This document shows, in pieces, positions 8,621 through 19,100 of a stretch of DNA of 26,593 nt. The position numbers and the translations under genes are program-made. Positions within the stretch are counted from its first letter, which is position 1; each line of letters begins with the position of its first letter. Below the pieces are notes generated by a model. The model was not told the DNA's origin and did no database searches. It saw nothing but the letters and a program-made list of their open reading frames with translations. Source of the DNA: Isotricha intestinalis (taxonomy: Eukaryota > Ciliophora > Litostomatea > Vestibuliferida > Isotrichidae); the NCBI GenBank assembly GCA_023807065.1, contig JAJJLU010003866.1, forward strand, positions 1 to 26,593, written 5' to 3'.

Positions 8621-10159
8621 ATGGGTTGTTCTCCTTCTTTTTCTAAAGAAAGAAGAGTGTCAATCATAGAAATTCAAAATAACAATCCTATTTATTCAAT
8701 AAAAACAGCAGAGAAAGATATTTTAATATTACAAGAAAAACAAGATCCTTTTATGTTTTATTCAATTTTAGAATTCATAAAACAAAGTAAATATAATTTA
8801 GTCTATAAGGTAAAACTTAAAAAAAGCAATGAGATTAGAATGATGAAAATTTTCAATTTACAAAATAAATCTAATGTTACTGAAAAAGATATAATGAATC
8901 AAATAGATATATTAAAAACATTGTCCCATCCAAATATTATAAAATTATATAGAGTGTTTTATTATGCAAATAAAATATATTTAATATATGAATATTGTCC
9001 AGAAGGAAATTTATTTGAATATATAACAACATCAGATTCTCTAAATGAAAATAAATCACGTCAAATCATGTATCAAATTATCAGTGCATTAAATTATCTT
9101 CATCATCATAAAATAATTTTATGTAATTTATCACCTGAACATATTGTTATTCAAAATAAAAATAAAGACAATAATTCTTTATGGGTAAAAATAATAGATT
9201 TTGGAGCATTTAATTTATTATCATTTAATAATAATAATATTGTGATAACATCAGGATATAAATCTGTTTCAAATTTAAATGTTGTTCCACCAGAAATGAA
9301 TTTAAGTTTTAAAACAGATATTTGGTCTTGTGGTGTAATAATGTATTTTTTATTATCTGGTGATTATCCTTTTAAGGGACATAATATTAAAGAAATTAGA
9401 ACTCAAATTTCTATTTTCAATAATAAAACTATTAAATTTGAAGGTGAAATTTGGGATGATATTTCTAATGAAGGTAAAAATTTTTTAGGAAAATTATTAG
9501 AATTTAATCAATATTTAAGACCAAATTCACAAAATTTATTAGAAGAACCTTGGTTAAAATACGATAATGAAAAAGGAGAAAAAATTTTTTCTTCAAATGC
9601 TTTTAAAAATGCTATAAAAAATGCAAAAAATTTTCATAATAAAAATCAAATTAAAGAATGGTTGATAAGTTTTATAATACGTCATTTAGCGAAAACTGAA
9701 GATTTAGATTCTTTAAGAAGTTGTTTTGTTTCTTTAGATAAAGATTCTGATGGTATAATTTCTAAAGAAGATTTATTAATTGGATTAAATAAAATTATGA
9801 CACCAAAAGAAGCAGAAGATGAAGCTAATATTATTTTAAATAATATTCATTGTAAGAATGGTGAAATTAATTATGATGATTTTATTAAAGCTTCTGTTAA
9901 CAAAGAAGACTTAATTAATGATAAAAATCTTACCATTATTTTTAAATTAATTGATAAAGATCATAGTGGAAGAGTTTCAAAAGAAGAATTAAAACAATTT
10001 TTTTTAGCTAATAAAGAAGATGAAGAGTTAAAAAAATTTTTGGAATTACAAAAAAAAAACAAAAATGATATTTTTACTCAATTTATAGATGAGTTAGATA
10101 TTTCTGGAGATGGAATGTTAAATTTAAAAGAATTTAAACAATTAATGGTGAAATGTTAA
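8621..10159 (+). CDS. CDPK-like pseudokinase with C-terminal EF-hands
   Basis: This 512-residue protein has calcium-dependent protein kinase layout: N-terminal segment, kinase-like fold (about 47-312), junction helix (about 325-360) and a calmodulin-like tail. It starts MGCSPSF, a myristoylation (G2) plus palmitoylation (C3) signal that suggests membrane anchoring. EF-hands 1 (373-384), 3 (445-456) and 4 (493-504) have canonical Ca2+ ligands; hand 2 (about 409-420) is degenerate. The kinase domain keeps the beta-3 lysine (K76), DFG (193-195), a PPE in place of APE (223-225) and DIWSCGVI. The HRDLKPEN catalytic loop, however, reads LCNLSPEH (167-174): Asp, Lys and Asn are replaced by Asn, Ser and His. 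The glycine-rich loop near 52-61 has no glycines. Phosphotransfer is therefore unlikely, and I infer a calcium-responsive scaffold or allosteric partner. The frame is intact, so it is not a decayed gene. Confidence 0.93.
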   Translation: MGCSPSFSKERRVSIIEIQNNNPIYSIKTAEKDILILQEKQDPFMFYSILEFIKQSKYNLVYKVKLKKSNEIRMMKIFNLQNKSNVTEKDIMNQIDILKTLSHPNIIKLYRVFYYANKIYLIYEYCPEGNLFEYITTSDSLNENKSRQIMYQIISALNYLHHHKIILCNLSPEHIVIQNKNKDNNSLWVKIIDFGAFNLLSFNNNNIVITSGYKSVSNLNVVPPEMNLSFKTDIWSCGVIMYFLLSGDYPFKGHNIKEIRTQISIFNNKTIKFEGEIWDDISNEGKNFLGKLLEFNQYLRPNSQNLLEEPWLKYDNEKGEKIFSSNAFKNAIKNAKNFHNKNQIKEWLISFIIRHLAKTEDLDSLRSCFVSLDKDSDGIISKEDLLIGLNKIMTPKEAEDEANIILNNIHCKNGEINYDDFIKASVNKEDLINDKNLTIIFKLIDKDHSGRVSKEELKQFFLANKEDEELKKFLELQKKNKNDIFTQFIDELDISGDGMLNLKEFKQLMVKC

Positions 10160-10592
10160 TATTAATAATAATAATAATAATAATTTAATTATATTATGGA
10201 ACTCTAGTTGTTGGATGTATATATTTATTTTAATATTATTTTTAATGTAAAAGGAAATATTATTTTAAATTAATCAAAAATAAATATTAGACAAATAATA
10301 AAAATAGAATATTACTTTTATTTATTCAATCAATTATTACTAATTATCATTCATATTTATTCTCTTTTTTAATTTCTTTTTTAAAGATTTTTTAATTATT
10401 TTATTTTTATTGTATTTTCAAATATAATTTAAAATATTCATCTTTTTCAAAATATAATCAAATCTTTCATTCTATTTTATTGTTTTAAAATTATAAATAT
10501 AAAAAAAGAAATTCATTTTATAATTTATATTAATTGAAAAAATTATCTGAAAAATTATTATTTATATATATTCTATTAATATATCATATAAT
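10160..10592. other. Convergent 3' spacer, nothing coding
   Basis: This is 433 bases between the ends of two convergent genes. It begins with a short AAT/TAA microsatellite (about 10161-10184) and a small patch richer in G (about 10198-10220). The rest is A/T-rich with long T runs and no frame of note. Both transcripts must end here; no hairpin stands out. Confidence 0.5.
10161..10184. repeat. AAT trinucleotide microsatellite
   Basis: About eight tandem TAA/AAT units lie directly after the CDPK-like stop codon. This is simple-sequence DNA and likely varies in length between alleles. Confidence 0.8.
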
Positions 10593-11492
10593 TTAGTTCC
10601 CACGATAATTAGGATTATCTTTAATTATAAAACTTTTTTTAATTTCCTTATGATTTATACTTTCCGGAATTTCATAAGTCACCATTGGTTGATTTAATAT
10701 ATCAGTTATTTTTTCCCTCATTTCACCAAAAAAACTTCCTTCAAATAAATTATTTCTTTCGCAAATACTCTTTTGTTGAATTTGTCTAATTTTTTCTTTA
10801 AATTTCATTTTAGCTAAATTTTTTTTTATTAAAAAATCATCATTTATTTCAGAAATTTTATTTTCTTTTTCATCTTTTATTTCTTCAATTAATTCTTGAT
10901 TCTCTTCTCCATAAATTTTTTTTATTTCATATAAACAATAATCATATTTAAATTTTATTTCTCTTAATTTATTATATTTTTCTAAATAAATAAGGTCTAA
11001 ATTTTTAGAATATTCATTTTGTGCTTTATAATAAGAATCTTCAGAGTCAATATCAATTTGAGACATTGATAAACTTAAATCTGCTATTTTTTCATTTGAT
11101 TCATCTAAAATTAATTGAATTCTTTTTTTCATTATATCCAATGGATCAATTGTAATATGAGGTTCATATAAATTAAATTTTTTCTCCGGTTTAACTGAAT
11201 TTTTTGTTGATTTTATTTTTAAATTATTTTTAGATAGATTTTTCATTGAACTTGAAGTTTTCAAACTAAAAGGAGCAACTTTATTTCCTTCTTTTTTGTT
11301 ATTATTTTTTTGATTTGAATTTTCTTGATTTGTACTACATTGAGTTTTAATTGAATTATTATTTTTTGAAAAATCATGAGATGAAGCTTTTTTCTTTTTT
11401 AATGATAATGTTGAATGAATTGTATTTTTATTTATTAAATTTTCTTTTGTTGGAGTTGAATAATTAACTGAATTTATTGTTTTGTGATTCAT
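10593..11492 (-). CDS. Hypothetical coiled-coil protein
   Basis: I do not recognise this 299-residue protein. The first 110 residues are a basic Asn/Ser/Lys-rich, probably disordered leader with several Ser/Thr clusters. Residues about 115-260 are strongly charged and helical (for example KYNKLREIKFKYDYCLYEIK and EELIEEIKDEKENK-like stretches), consistent with coiled coil. The end carries a short motif-like stretch, FEGSFFGEMREKITDILNQP, and finishes NPNYRGN. There is no signal peptide, membrane segment or zinc site. It is a cytoskeletal or ciliary-type candidate by style only. It lies 60 bases downstream of the membrane protein gene on the same strand; each gene has its own ATG. Confidence 0.8.
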   Translation of the reverse strand: MNHKTINSVNYSTPTKENLINKNTIHSTLSLKKKKASSHDFSKNNNSIKTQCSTNQENSNQKNNNKKEGNKVAPFSLKTSSSMKNLSKNNLKIKSTKNSVKPEKKFNLYEPHITIDPLDIMKKRIQLILDESNEKIADLSLSMSQIDIDSEDSYYKAQNEYSKNLDLIYLEKYNKLREIKFKYDYCLYEIKKIYGEENQELIEEIKDEKENKISEINDDFLIKKNLAKMKFKEKIRQIQQKSICERNNLFEGSFFGEMREKITDILNQPMVTYEIPESINHKEIKKSFIIKDNPNYRGN

Positions 11493-11552
11493 ATTAATTA
11501 TTATGATTAGAAAAAATATAACAATTAAATTTATAGATTAAATTTTTTTTTA

Positions 11553-12311
11553 TTAATTTATAAGAAATTCATTAAAATTCAATTTATCTTTATAACCTCT
11601 TCCTTTCCAAGCCTCTTTTAATCCCATTAAAACCATTATTATAATAAAGAACAAACAAAGAAAAAAAATAAAATATATATAATATAATTCACAATTAGAA
11701 AAAATTTGTATTTTATGATATAAATTCTCACATACTTCTTTAATTTCTTTTTCAAAAATTGATTTTCTACCTTCACTCTTAAATTTTTTAATTTCTTTTT
11801 TAAGTTTAAAAACAAATCCAAATGAAATCATTAAACTTATTATTTCTTTTATCATTATACAAAAAAAATTTTGATCCTTCTTATTAACTCCACAAATTTT
11901 TGCAGTTCCAATAAATAAAAAAGTTCTTCCTATATTAAACTTAGTCAAAAAAATAATCCAATCTTTCCAATATAATAAATTATAACAAATTGGGGGATTT
12001 TTTTCTTTTAAGTTTTCTTTTTTATATTTATAAATATTATCTTTTGGAATAGATTTTTCTATTAGGTTTATCCAAAAAAAAGAATAAAATAAAGTTGGAA
12101 TTGCTACTATATATTCTATCATATTACATAAACAATCTGTTATTTGATTTTTAATTCTTTTATCTTCTATTATATTAAAAGTATCTATAGTATCAATTGT
12201 ATCATCATCATCATCATCATTCTCAGAAAATTCTTCTTCATCATTTTCTTCATTATTTTCTTCTTTTTTTTCATCATTATTTTTCTTATTTTCTTCATTA
12301 TTATTCAACAT
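11553..12311 (-). CDS. Hypothetical multi-pass membrane protein with acidic N-terminus
   Basis: This 252-residue protein belongs to no family I recognise. Residues 1-51 are extremely acidic and Asn-rich, including DDDDDD at 32-37 encoded by a GAT microsatellite. Hydrophobic segments follow at about 64-84, 114-137 (weaker), 149-170 and 209-230, so three or four membrane passes are likely. A basic loop (about 170-190) lies between the last two. There is no signal peptide, and the N-terminus is probably cytosolic. The tail is short and charged (WKGRGYKDK). It sits between two genes on the same strand, 81 bases after the thioredoxin-like gene, but shared transcription cannot be shown. Confidence 0.78.
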   Translation of the reverse strand: MLNNNEENKKNNDEKKEENNEENDEEEFSENDDDDDDTIDTIDTFNIIEDKRIKNQITDCLCNMIEYIVAIPTLFYSFFWINLIEKSIPKDNIYKYKKENLKEKNPPICYNLLYWKDWIIFLTKFNIGRTFLFIGTAKICGVNKKDQNFFCIMIKEIISLMISFGFVFKLKKEIKKFKSEGRKSIFEKEIKEVCENLYHKIQIFSNCELYYIYFIFFLCLFFIIIMVLMGLKEAWKGRGYKDKLNFNEFLIN

Positions 12312-12392
12312 AATGAATTTTTAAATAGATAAATCAGAAATTAATTATAATTAATATATTTCTATTTAAAATAAATAAAATTTAAATATTAA

Positions 12393-13127
12393 TTAATTAA
12401 TCTTATCTTTTTTGTTCTTTAAAATATCATTTTTTGTGTGAACATGATGTTTATGATATTTATGGGAATGGATTTTTTTTTTTGGTTTTCTTTGAGTAAT
12501 ACAACAATATTTAATAATAAAATATTCCAAAATCATAAAAAGAATTAAAATTAAAACAATAACAATTGCAGTATAATATCTATTCCAAACAATACCATAA
12601 TCTTTACTCGTATCAATTAAAAATTCATTAAAAACATTAAAAATTTTAATTAAAAAATCAATATAAGTCATTGGCTCTGGAAAATGATTTTTTTCTTTAT
12701 TTTCATTTTTTAAAAAATCAATGATATTATCATATGTAATATTATTATTAAGAAATGACATTTCATTTTTTTCAACATAAATTATTTTAGGAATATGATC
12801 AATATCAAATCTCATCATTGTCCATAAATTTCCTCCTAAATCATATTTTATTAATTTAATATTAGAATTTTTTTCAATTAAATAATTTTGAACATTTTCA
12901 AATTCTTTGATAACATAATTGCAAATTTTACATCTTATTACAGTAAATAAAATTAAATATGGATTATTCATTCCTCTATTAATAATTTTATCAAAATTAG
13001 AATTATTTACAGTTTCAATAGTTGAATTAAAAAAGAAAGATGTATAATTAGTTCTATTTATTACTTTTGATAATGATATATATGATAAATTCAATAAAAA
13101 AACAAATAAAAATATTATATTATTCAT
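12393..13127 (-). CDS. TMX-like transmembrane thioredoxin-domain protein
   Basis: This is a probable ER membrane thiol-redox protein of 244 residues. I start it at the ATG at 13125-13127. The frame is open further upstream but only to a TTG, and this ATG directly precedes a good signal peptide (MNNIIFLFVFLLNLSYISLS). A thioredoxin-like domain follows, with a C66-K-I-C69 active-site pair, a YDLGG-type beta-strand segment, and IP (P113) as the expected cis-proline. Asn-X-Thr sequons at N24, N27 and N34 fit a luminal domain. One membrane helix at about 184-206 leads to a cytosolic tail rich in His and Lys (HSHKYHKHHVH). The order signal, thioredoxin, membrane helix, basic tail matches TMX/PDI-related proteins. 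The CKIC active site is unusual for the family (CGHC or CPAC are common). The substrate is unknown. Confidence 0.82.
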   Translation of the reverse strand: MNNIIFLFVFLLNLSYISLSKVINRTNYTSFFFNSTIETVNNSNFDKIINRGMNNPYLILFTVIRCKICNYVIKEFENVQNYLIEKNSNIKLIKYDLGGNLWTMMRFDIDHIPKIIYVEKNEMSFLNNNITYDNIIDFLKNENKEKNHFPEPMTYIDFLIKIFNVFNEFLIDTSKDYGIVWNRYYTAIVIVLILILFMILEYFIIKYCCITQRKPKKKIHSHKYHKHHVHTKNDILKNKKDKIN

Positions 13128-13179
13128 TTTGAATTTAAAATAAAACAATTAATTAAATTTGAAAAAAAAATAGAAAAAA
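13128..13179. promoter_or_regulatory. Very short divergent promoter region
   Basis: Only 52 bases separate the start codons of the thioredoxin-like gene (-) and the LRR-MyTH4-FERM gene (+). The sequence is almost entirely A/T with an A-run before the plus-strand ATG. Both promoters and both 5' leaders must fit here or overlap coding sequence. Confidence 0.45.
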
Positions 13180-16100
13180 ATGGAATGTCTTACTTTAAAT
13201 GAACATTTAATTTTTTCATCTAATATAACAGCATCGTTTAATGGAGCAGAGTCTTTTGAAGCAATGTTACTTTTATCAATAGAAGCATTATATTTTTTTG
13301 AAAAAAAAAATAATCAATTGAAAGAAGGACCAGATATTTTAGAATCTCATTTATTATTTAAATTTAAACATGAAGAAATTTGTTTAAAAAATATTTTATC
13401 AAATGATGATTCAATAGAATATTATATCCTTAAAAAATTCGATGATTTTTTTCCTGAATTTTTTTTAAAATTTTCAAACCAACCAAAAGGAAAAGACTAT
13501 GTAAAAATTTTAATTTTATTTGAAGGATGGAAATTTGCACTTAATTCAATTAAAAGATTATTATATAATAATAAAAATGAAATTAATAGTGAAGATTATG
13601 ATAATGAAAACAATTCTTTTTTTAATAATGAAATAAGTGAAAATTCGGATGATGAAAATAATAATAAAACTTCAAATAATTCAACTGAAATAAGAGAAGA
13701 AATTACTGAATTGAATTTTGATAAACATTATTTGTTTGAAATTATTGAAAAATTTATTTCTAATGATTTTACTCTTATTATAGACTATATATTTTTAAAA
13801 TTGGAAAAAAAATGTAAAGGATTTGTGAAGTTGTTTTTTAATTGCATTTGTTATTTTCAAAAGATTCAAATAAAATTATTATTTGATGATGAAATTAGTA
13901 AAACTTTTAAAGATTTTATTCCTAATGATGATATGAAATTTTGTTTAAGACATTTAAATTTAAGTTCTGCCAATTTAAAAGATAATTATGCAGAATCAAT
14001 TTTAATTCCTTTAATTAATAATTCACCACATTTAGAAAATCTTAATATATCAAACAATAATTTAACAAATTCATTTTTAAATATAATGATTGAAGAAGTT
14101 AAGCCAAATATATTTTTAAAAACATTTAATATTTCATATAATCAATTAACCAGTGAAAATTTATCTAAAATTATTTATCAAATTTCCAAATTATTTTTAG
14201 CTATTAATCTTTTTGATTTAAGAGGAAATAAAATTGATAATAATTTTTTAAATTATTTTGAACCAAAAAATTATGAAGAATTACATTCTAAAATTCAAGA
14301 TTTAATAAATTCATCTAATAGTTCAAAAGAAATAATTACTTTTGATTTAAGAGATAATGAAATTGAATTAGAAAAAACATCATTAAGATTTCATTTAAAA
14401 AAAAAAAAAGAATTATCCACTCATTTAGAAATTAAAAATATATTTAATGAAGAATTTGAAATTAAATTTTCAGGATTTGATTTTATGAGATTTATTTTTG
14501 ATGTATATTTTTTTAAAAAAAATTATAAATTTAATGGTGCGTCAAAAAGTACATTTAAATTAAATATAAATGTAAAATATTATCAATTAAGACTTCAAAA
14601 TTCAAATAATAATAAATTAGTAAGAAAAAATGTGAATAATAGAAATTTTAAATTTATTACTTATATAAAAGATAATAATAATGACTCAGAAGAAGAAGAG
14701 GAAGAAGAAAATGAAGATACAGTAATTACAACAAGTAGAAAGCCAAAGGTAAAATTTCAAAAATTTAATAAAAAAAAAAACCATGAAATTAAAAATGAAA
14801 TAAATGAAATTCCAGAAGAAGAAAGTGTTTTAAGTGACAAAAATAAAAAAAATGAGAAGAATAATGACAATATAAAATCAGACCCTAAAAATTTAAATAA
14901 AAATTTTGAAGATAGTATAATTGTTGAAGATGATTATGAAGAAGAAGAATTAGATGAAGAAAAAAAAGAAGAAGAGAAGAAAAAAGAAATAAGTAAACAA
15001 AGAAAAACCCCACTTCCATCAAAAAAAAGTCGTTTCAGTATATATGGTAAAAAAAGAACAAAGCAACAAGAATTAGAATTATATAGAAAATTATTTCAAT
15101 ATTTTTTCCTATTAGATTATTACTTTGATCCAATATTGAATTCTTTTTCTACATATAATTCAAATTATATAAAAAGAGGAAATGATTATATGAATATTAA
15201 AAATCAAGATGAAAGATATGCTCAATTGAGAATGTCAATAAATCCAAAAGAAAAAAATGTAAATAATGAAAATAAAAGGATAAATCAAAAAGAAAATACA
15301 ATTGAAATTCCAGAAGAAGAAGCAAGAATAATGTACTATGAATATAAAAACCATTTAAATTATATTCAAACTCAAATTTGCCGTGATAAAATAATAAAAA
15401 AAATAACAAAAAATCAAACACCTCAAGATATATTAGAAGAAATTTATAAAAATATAATAAACACCCAGTCTTTATTTCCTAAAAATATTAGATTTAATCC
15501 AAATGCTTATATAGACCATTTAAGTTATATTTATTTATTTTTATCAAGACCACATGATTATAAAATAAAAATACCATTTACAACATTAAATAAATTAATA
15601 AGTAGAATTAAAATTGAAAGTGTTCTTTGTTATAGAGAAAAATCACATAATTCTTTAAGTGCTCTTTCTAAAATAACTAAAGGATTAAATTTATCTCTTC
15701 AAGAACAAATAAATAAGAAATATAATCAATTATGTCAAAAAGCACAATTGATAATAAAAGGTTTAACTAAAATATTAAATTTTGAAGGAAAAGAAAAATA
15801 TTCTCATATTAGGAGTTTTATTTTTGAAAGTGGGAATTTTTTAGATATATTTATTAAAAAAGCAGATGAAATTAATTTAGAATGTGATTTGGTTAATATT
15901 GCAAAATATGTTCAATATTGGAGAGATAATTATTTAAGAAATGAAATACATAATTTTATTATTGATATTTCAAAAAAAGAAGAATCACCTTTAAGTTGTG
16001 ATATGAACGAGGAATTTTCTCCTGCAAATAATAAATTTAAAAATTGGAATATTACTAAAATGAATTTACCAAAAGAAATTAAATACAAAGAATTTTCTTT

Positions 16101-19100
16101 ACATCCTTCAAATTTAGATTATTTAAAATTAAGTGAATGTGATTATAATGATTTGAAAAATGATTTAGAGGAAATTACAAGATTAATTAAAGTAGATCAA
16201 ACATATGGAAGAAGAAATGTTTATGATAGATTAAATTTTTTATTTTGTAATACTTCAAAAATTAGGAAAAATAAAACAAATTATTATAAATTACATAAAG
16301 GAAATATATATTTGAAAATAATGAGAGTGTTATTTAGGTATTTTAATAATATTGATTTTAATGACTATTTAAGAAGGATAGAAAATAAAAATTATGAAAT
16401 AAAGTCAATCCCATCATTTTATATTTTTAATTCTTCAACTTTACAAAATAAAATTTTTACTAATCATAATATTAAATTTATTGATGAAAATTCTATTAAT
16501 AAATATGATATAGAAGAAAGTTTAGAAAATGTTGCAATTGAAGAATTTAATTTAAGAATGATCGAATTCAAAGATATTGATTATACAGATTTAAGTGAAG
16601 TTCAAAAAAAAAATAAATCTAATATTCGATTATTAGAATATAGTGAAGATTATACTTTCCCTGAAACATTATTAAATATTGATGATAGTTCTTTTTCAAA
16701 TGATCAAAAAAGAAATTTTAAAAATATTGCCAAAAATATTATTTCAAAATACCATGATAAACTTAAAAATTTGAATGAAATAACAAAACCAAAATTTGTA
16801 ATAATTTTAAGGCATTTTATATCATATTTTTTATTTCTTAAAAAAAATTTTTCAAAAGAAAAAAAATTTTGGGAATTTATAAATTTAGAATGTTTCTATC
16901 AATTATATCGTTTTGCCAATAGAGATAATTTTTCATATAAAAAAGAAAAAAATGAATATGATTATCCTTTTATTATTTTATATTTAATGTGTCATTATTT
17001 TGAATTCAGCGAATCAATGATAAGAAGAATAAAAGGTTTTGTATATTATTTATTTTCAAACATGAGTCATAGAAAACATTGTAAAGGAATAATAAAAGCT
17101 TTAAATAATCCTTATAGATATGATTGGGTTATGTCAACTTATGAAATTTATAAGAAAATAAATTGTGAAAATATTGTAATTGAAATTTATTATCCTTCAA
17201 ATAATAATAATTTAAAAGAAGAATTTGAAATTAATGAAACAACAACAGCAGGGAAATTATTTGAAATTATCAAAGAAAAAAGTTTTGTTTTAAAAGATTC
17301 TGTTGAAAAAGAACAATATTGGATTTATTATGTTTCTAATGACAATCCTATTTCTTTTCAATTTATAAATTATGAAGAATTAATTTTAAAATTGATTTCT
17401 ATTCAAGAAGAAACTGAATCAAAAGATTTTTTTGATAATTTTTCTCTATCAAATGATGTTAAAACTTATAAGTCAGTTGTAAATTCAGAAAAAAAATCTT
17501 TAATGAATGAAATAAAAGAAATTCAAGATTTAAATTTTTCAAATGAAAAAAAAACTTTTCAAAATATGCATTTTGAAATAAGAAGAAGAATATTTTCCCC
17601 AAGTTTATTTAAAGGTGATATATCAAATATTAATTTTTATGAACAAGAACTTCTCTATAATCAAATAAAATCAATTTTTTATCATTCAAATATAGTAGAT
17701 TATACTTGGTATGAAATTGGAGAAGAATTAGCAATTATATGTTACTTTGAAAAAATTGCAGATGATAAAAGACAAGAAGTTATTAAAAGTAAACTTGAAA
17801 TGGAAAAAGAATTAATTAAAAATAATAGTAATGCTTTATTATCTCAAAATATTGATATGGAAGAAATTGAAAAATTAGATTTTCCTAAATTAAAATATAA
17901 TTTTAACATTCAAAATGCAATGGGAAGGGACTCTAATTTTAGTGAAAGCAATATTAGTAATAATAATAAAGATGAAGAATCTAAAAAACTTATGGAAGAA
18001 ATCAATAGTTTTTATCCTAAAAATTTTGGTGAAAAAGAAGGATCTTTAAAAACTTCTTATGAAAATATAAAAAAATCAATCCACAAATTAAAAGATCCTA
18101 AAAAGGAATTTTTTGAAATAATAAAATTAAAACCTATTTTATTATCAAATATATATGAAGTTAATGTAAGACAATGTAATGATACTTTCCCTGACAAACT
18201 AATAATAAGTATATCATTAGAAAAAATAGAATTTTTATTTAGAACAAATTTTAAACAATTTTTTGAGTTTAAATATGATGAAATAGTAAAAATTTTAATA
18301 GGAGATAATTATTTTCTTTTACTTCAAGTTAATGTAAAAAAAGATGATTTAGATGAAAGAAGTGAAATAATAATTGAATTAGAAACAGTAAATAATAGAT
18401 TTATTTTAGAAGATATTCTTTCATATTCACAAATTTATTTAGCTTCAAATACAAAAAGTGAATATGTTGAAATAGATGATAATAATTTAATCAATTTAAA
18501 AAATTATAATTTAATTTATAATAGGAATTTACCTTTTAAGAAAATAATTTACAAATCAAGTGAAAATATAAATAATAAAGATTTTGAAAAAATGAGAAAT
18601 AGCTTACATAATAATATCGAATATATAAGATATAAACAAATAAAAAATGAAGAAATTAAAAAAAAAGAAGAAGAAAAACAAAAAAAAGAAAAAGAAGCAA
18701 AAGAAGCACATAAAAAAGGCACATTAGATGTGAAAACAATGGTAAATATCCCAAGATTTAATAACTTTGATGATGATTCAAAAAGTGATGAAAGTGATGA
18801 TAGTGAAGTTCATGTTCAAAAATTAAATTTAAATAGTAAATCATTAAATGTAAAAGAGAACAATATTATGGAAAAATTAATAAACAAAAATGAAATAATT
18901 GAAGAAAAAAAAGAAGACATAAAAGAAGAAAAAAAAGAAGAAATAAACGAAGAAAAAAAAGAAGAAAAAATAGAAGAAAAAAAAGAAGAAAAAATTCTAA
19001 ATAAAGAAGAACAAGAACTTATACATAAACAAGAAATACATAATGAAAAATTAAAAAATGCTGAATTAGCATTAACAAAAGCTTTAGAAGATTTTAGTTT

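Noticed and set aside
8621..10159. Active calcium-dependent protein kinase
   Set aside because: The catalytic Asp, Lys and Asn of the HRDLKPEN loop and the glycine loop are all absent.
10160..10592. tRNA, snRNA or other RNA gene in the intergenic regions
   Set aside because: I looked for tRNA box-like and GC-richer patches in this and the other spacers and saw none.
13128..13148. Longer N-terminus for the thioredoxin-like protein starting at 13148
   Set aside because: The codon there is TTG, not ATG; the ATG at 13125-13127 directly precedes the signal peptide.
15197..15421. 74-residue minus-strand ORF inside the LRR-MyTH4-FERM gene
   Set aside because: It is the antisense shadow of A-rich coding DNA, with Phe/Leu-rich translation typical of reversed Lys/Glu codons.
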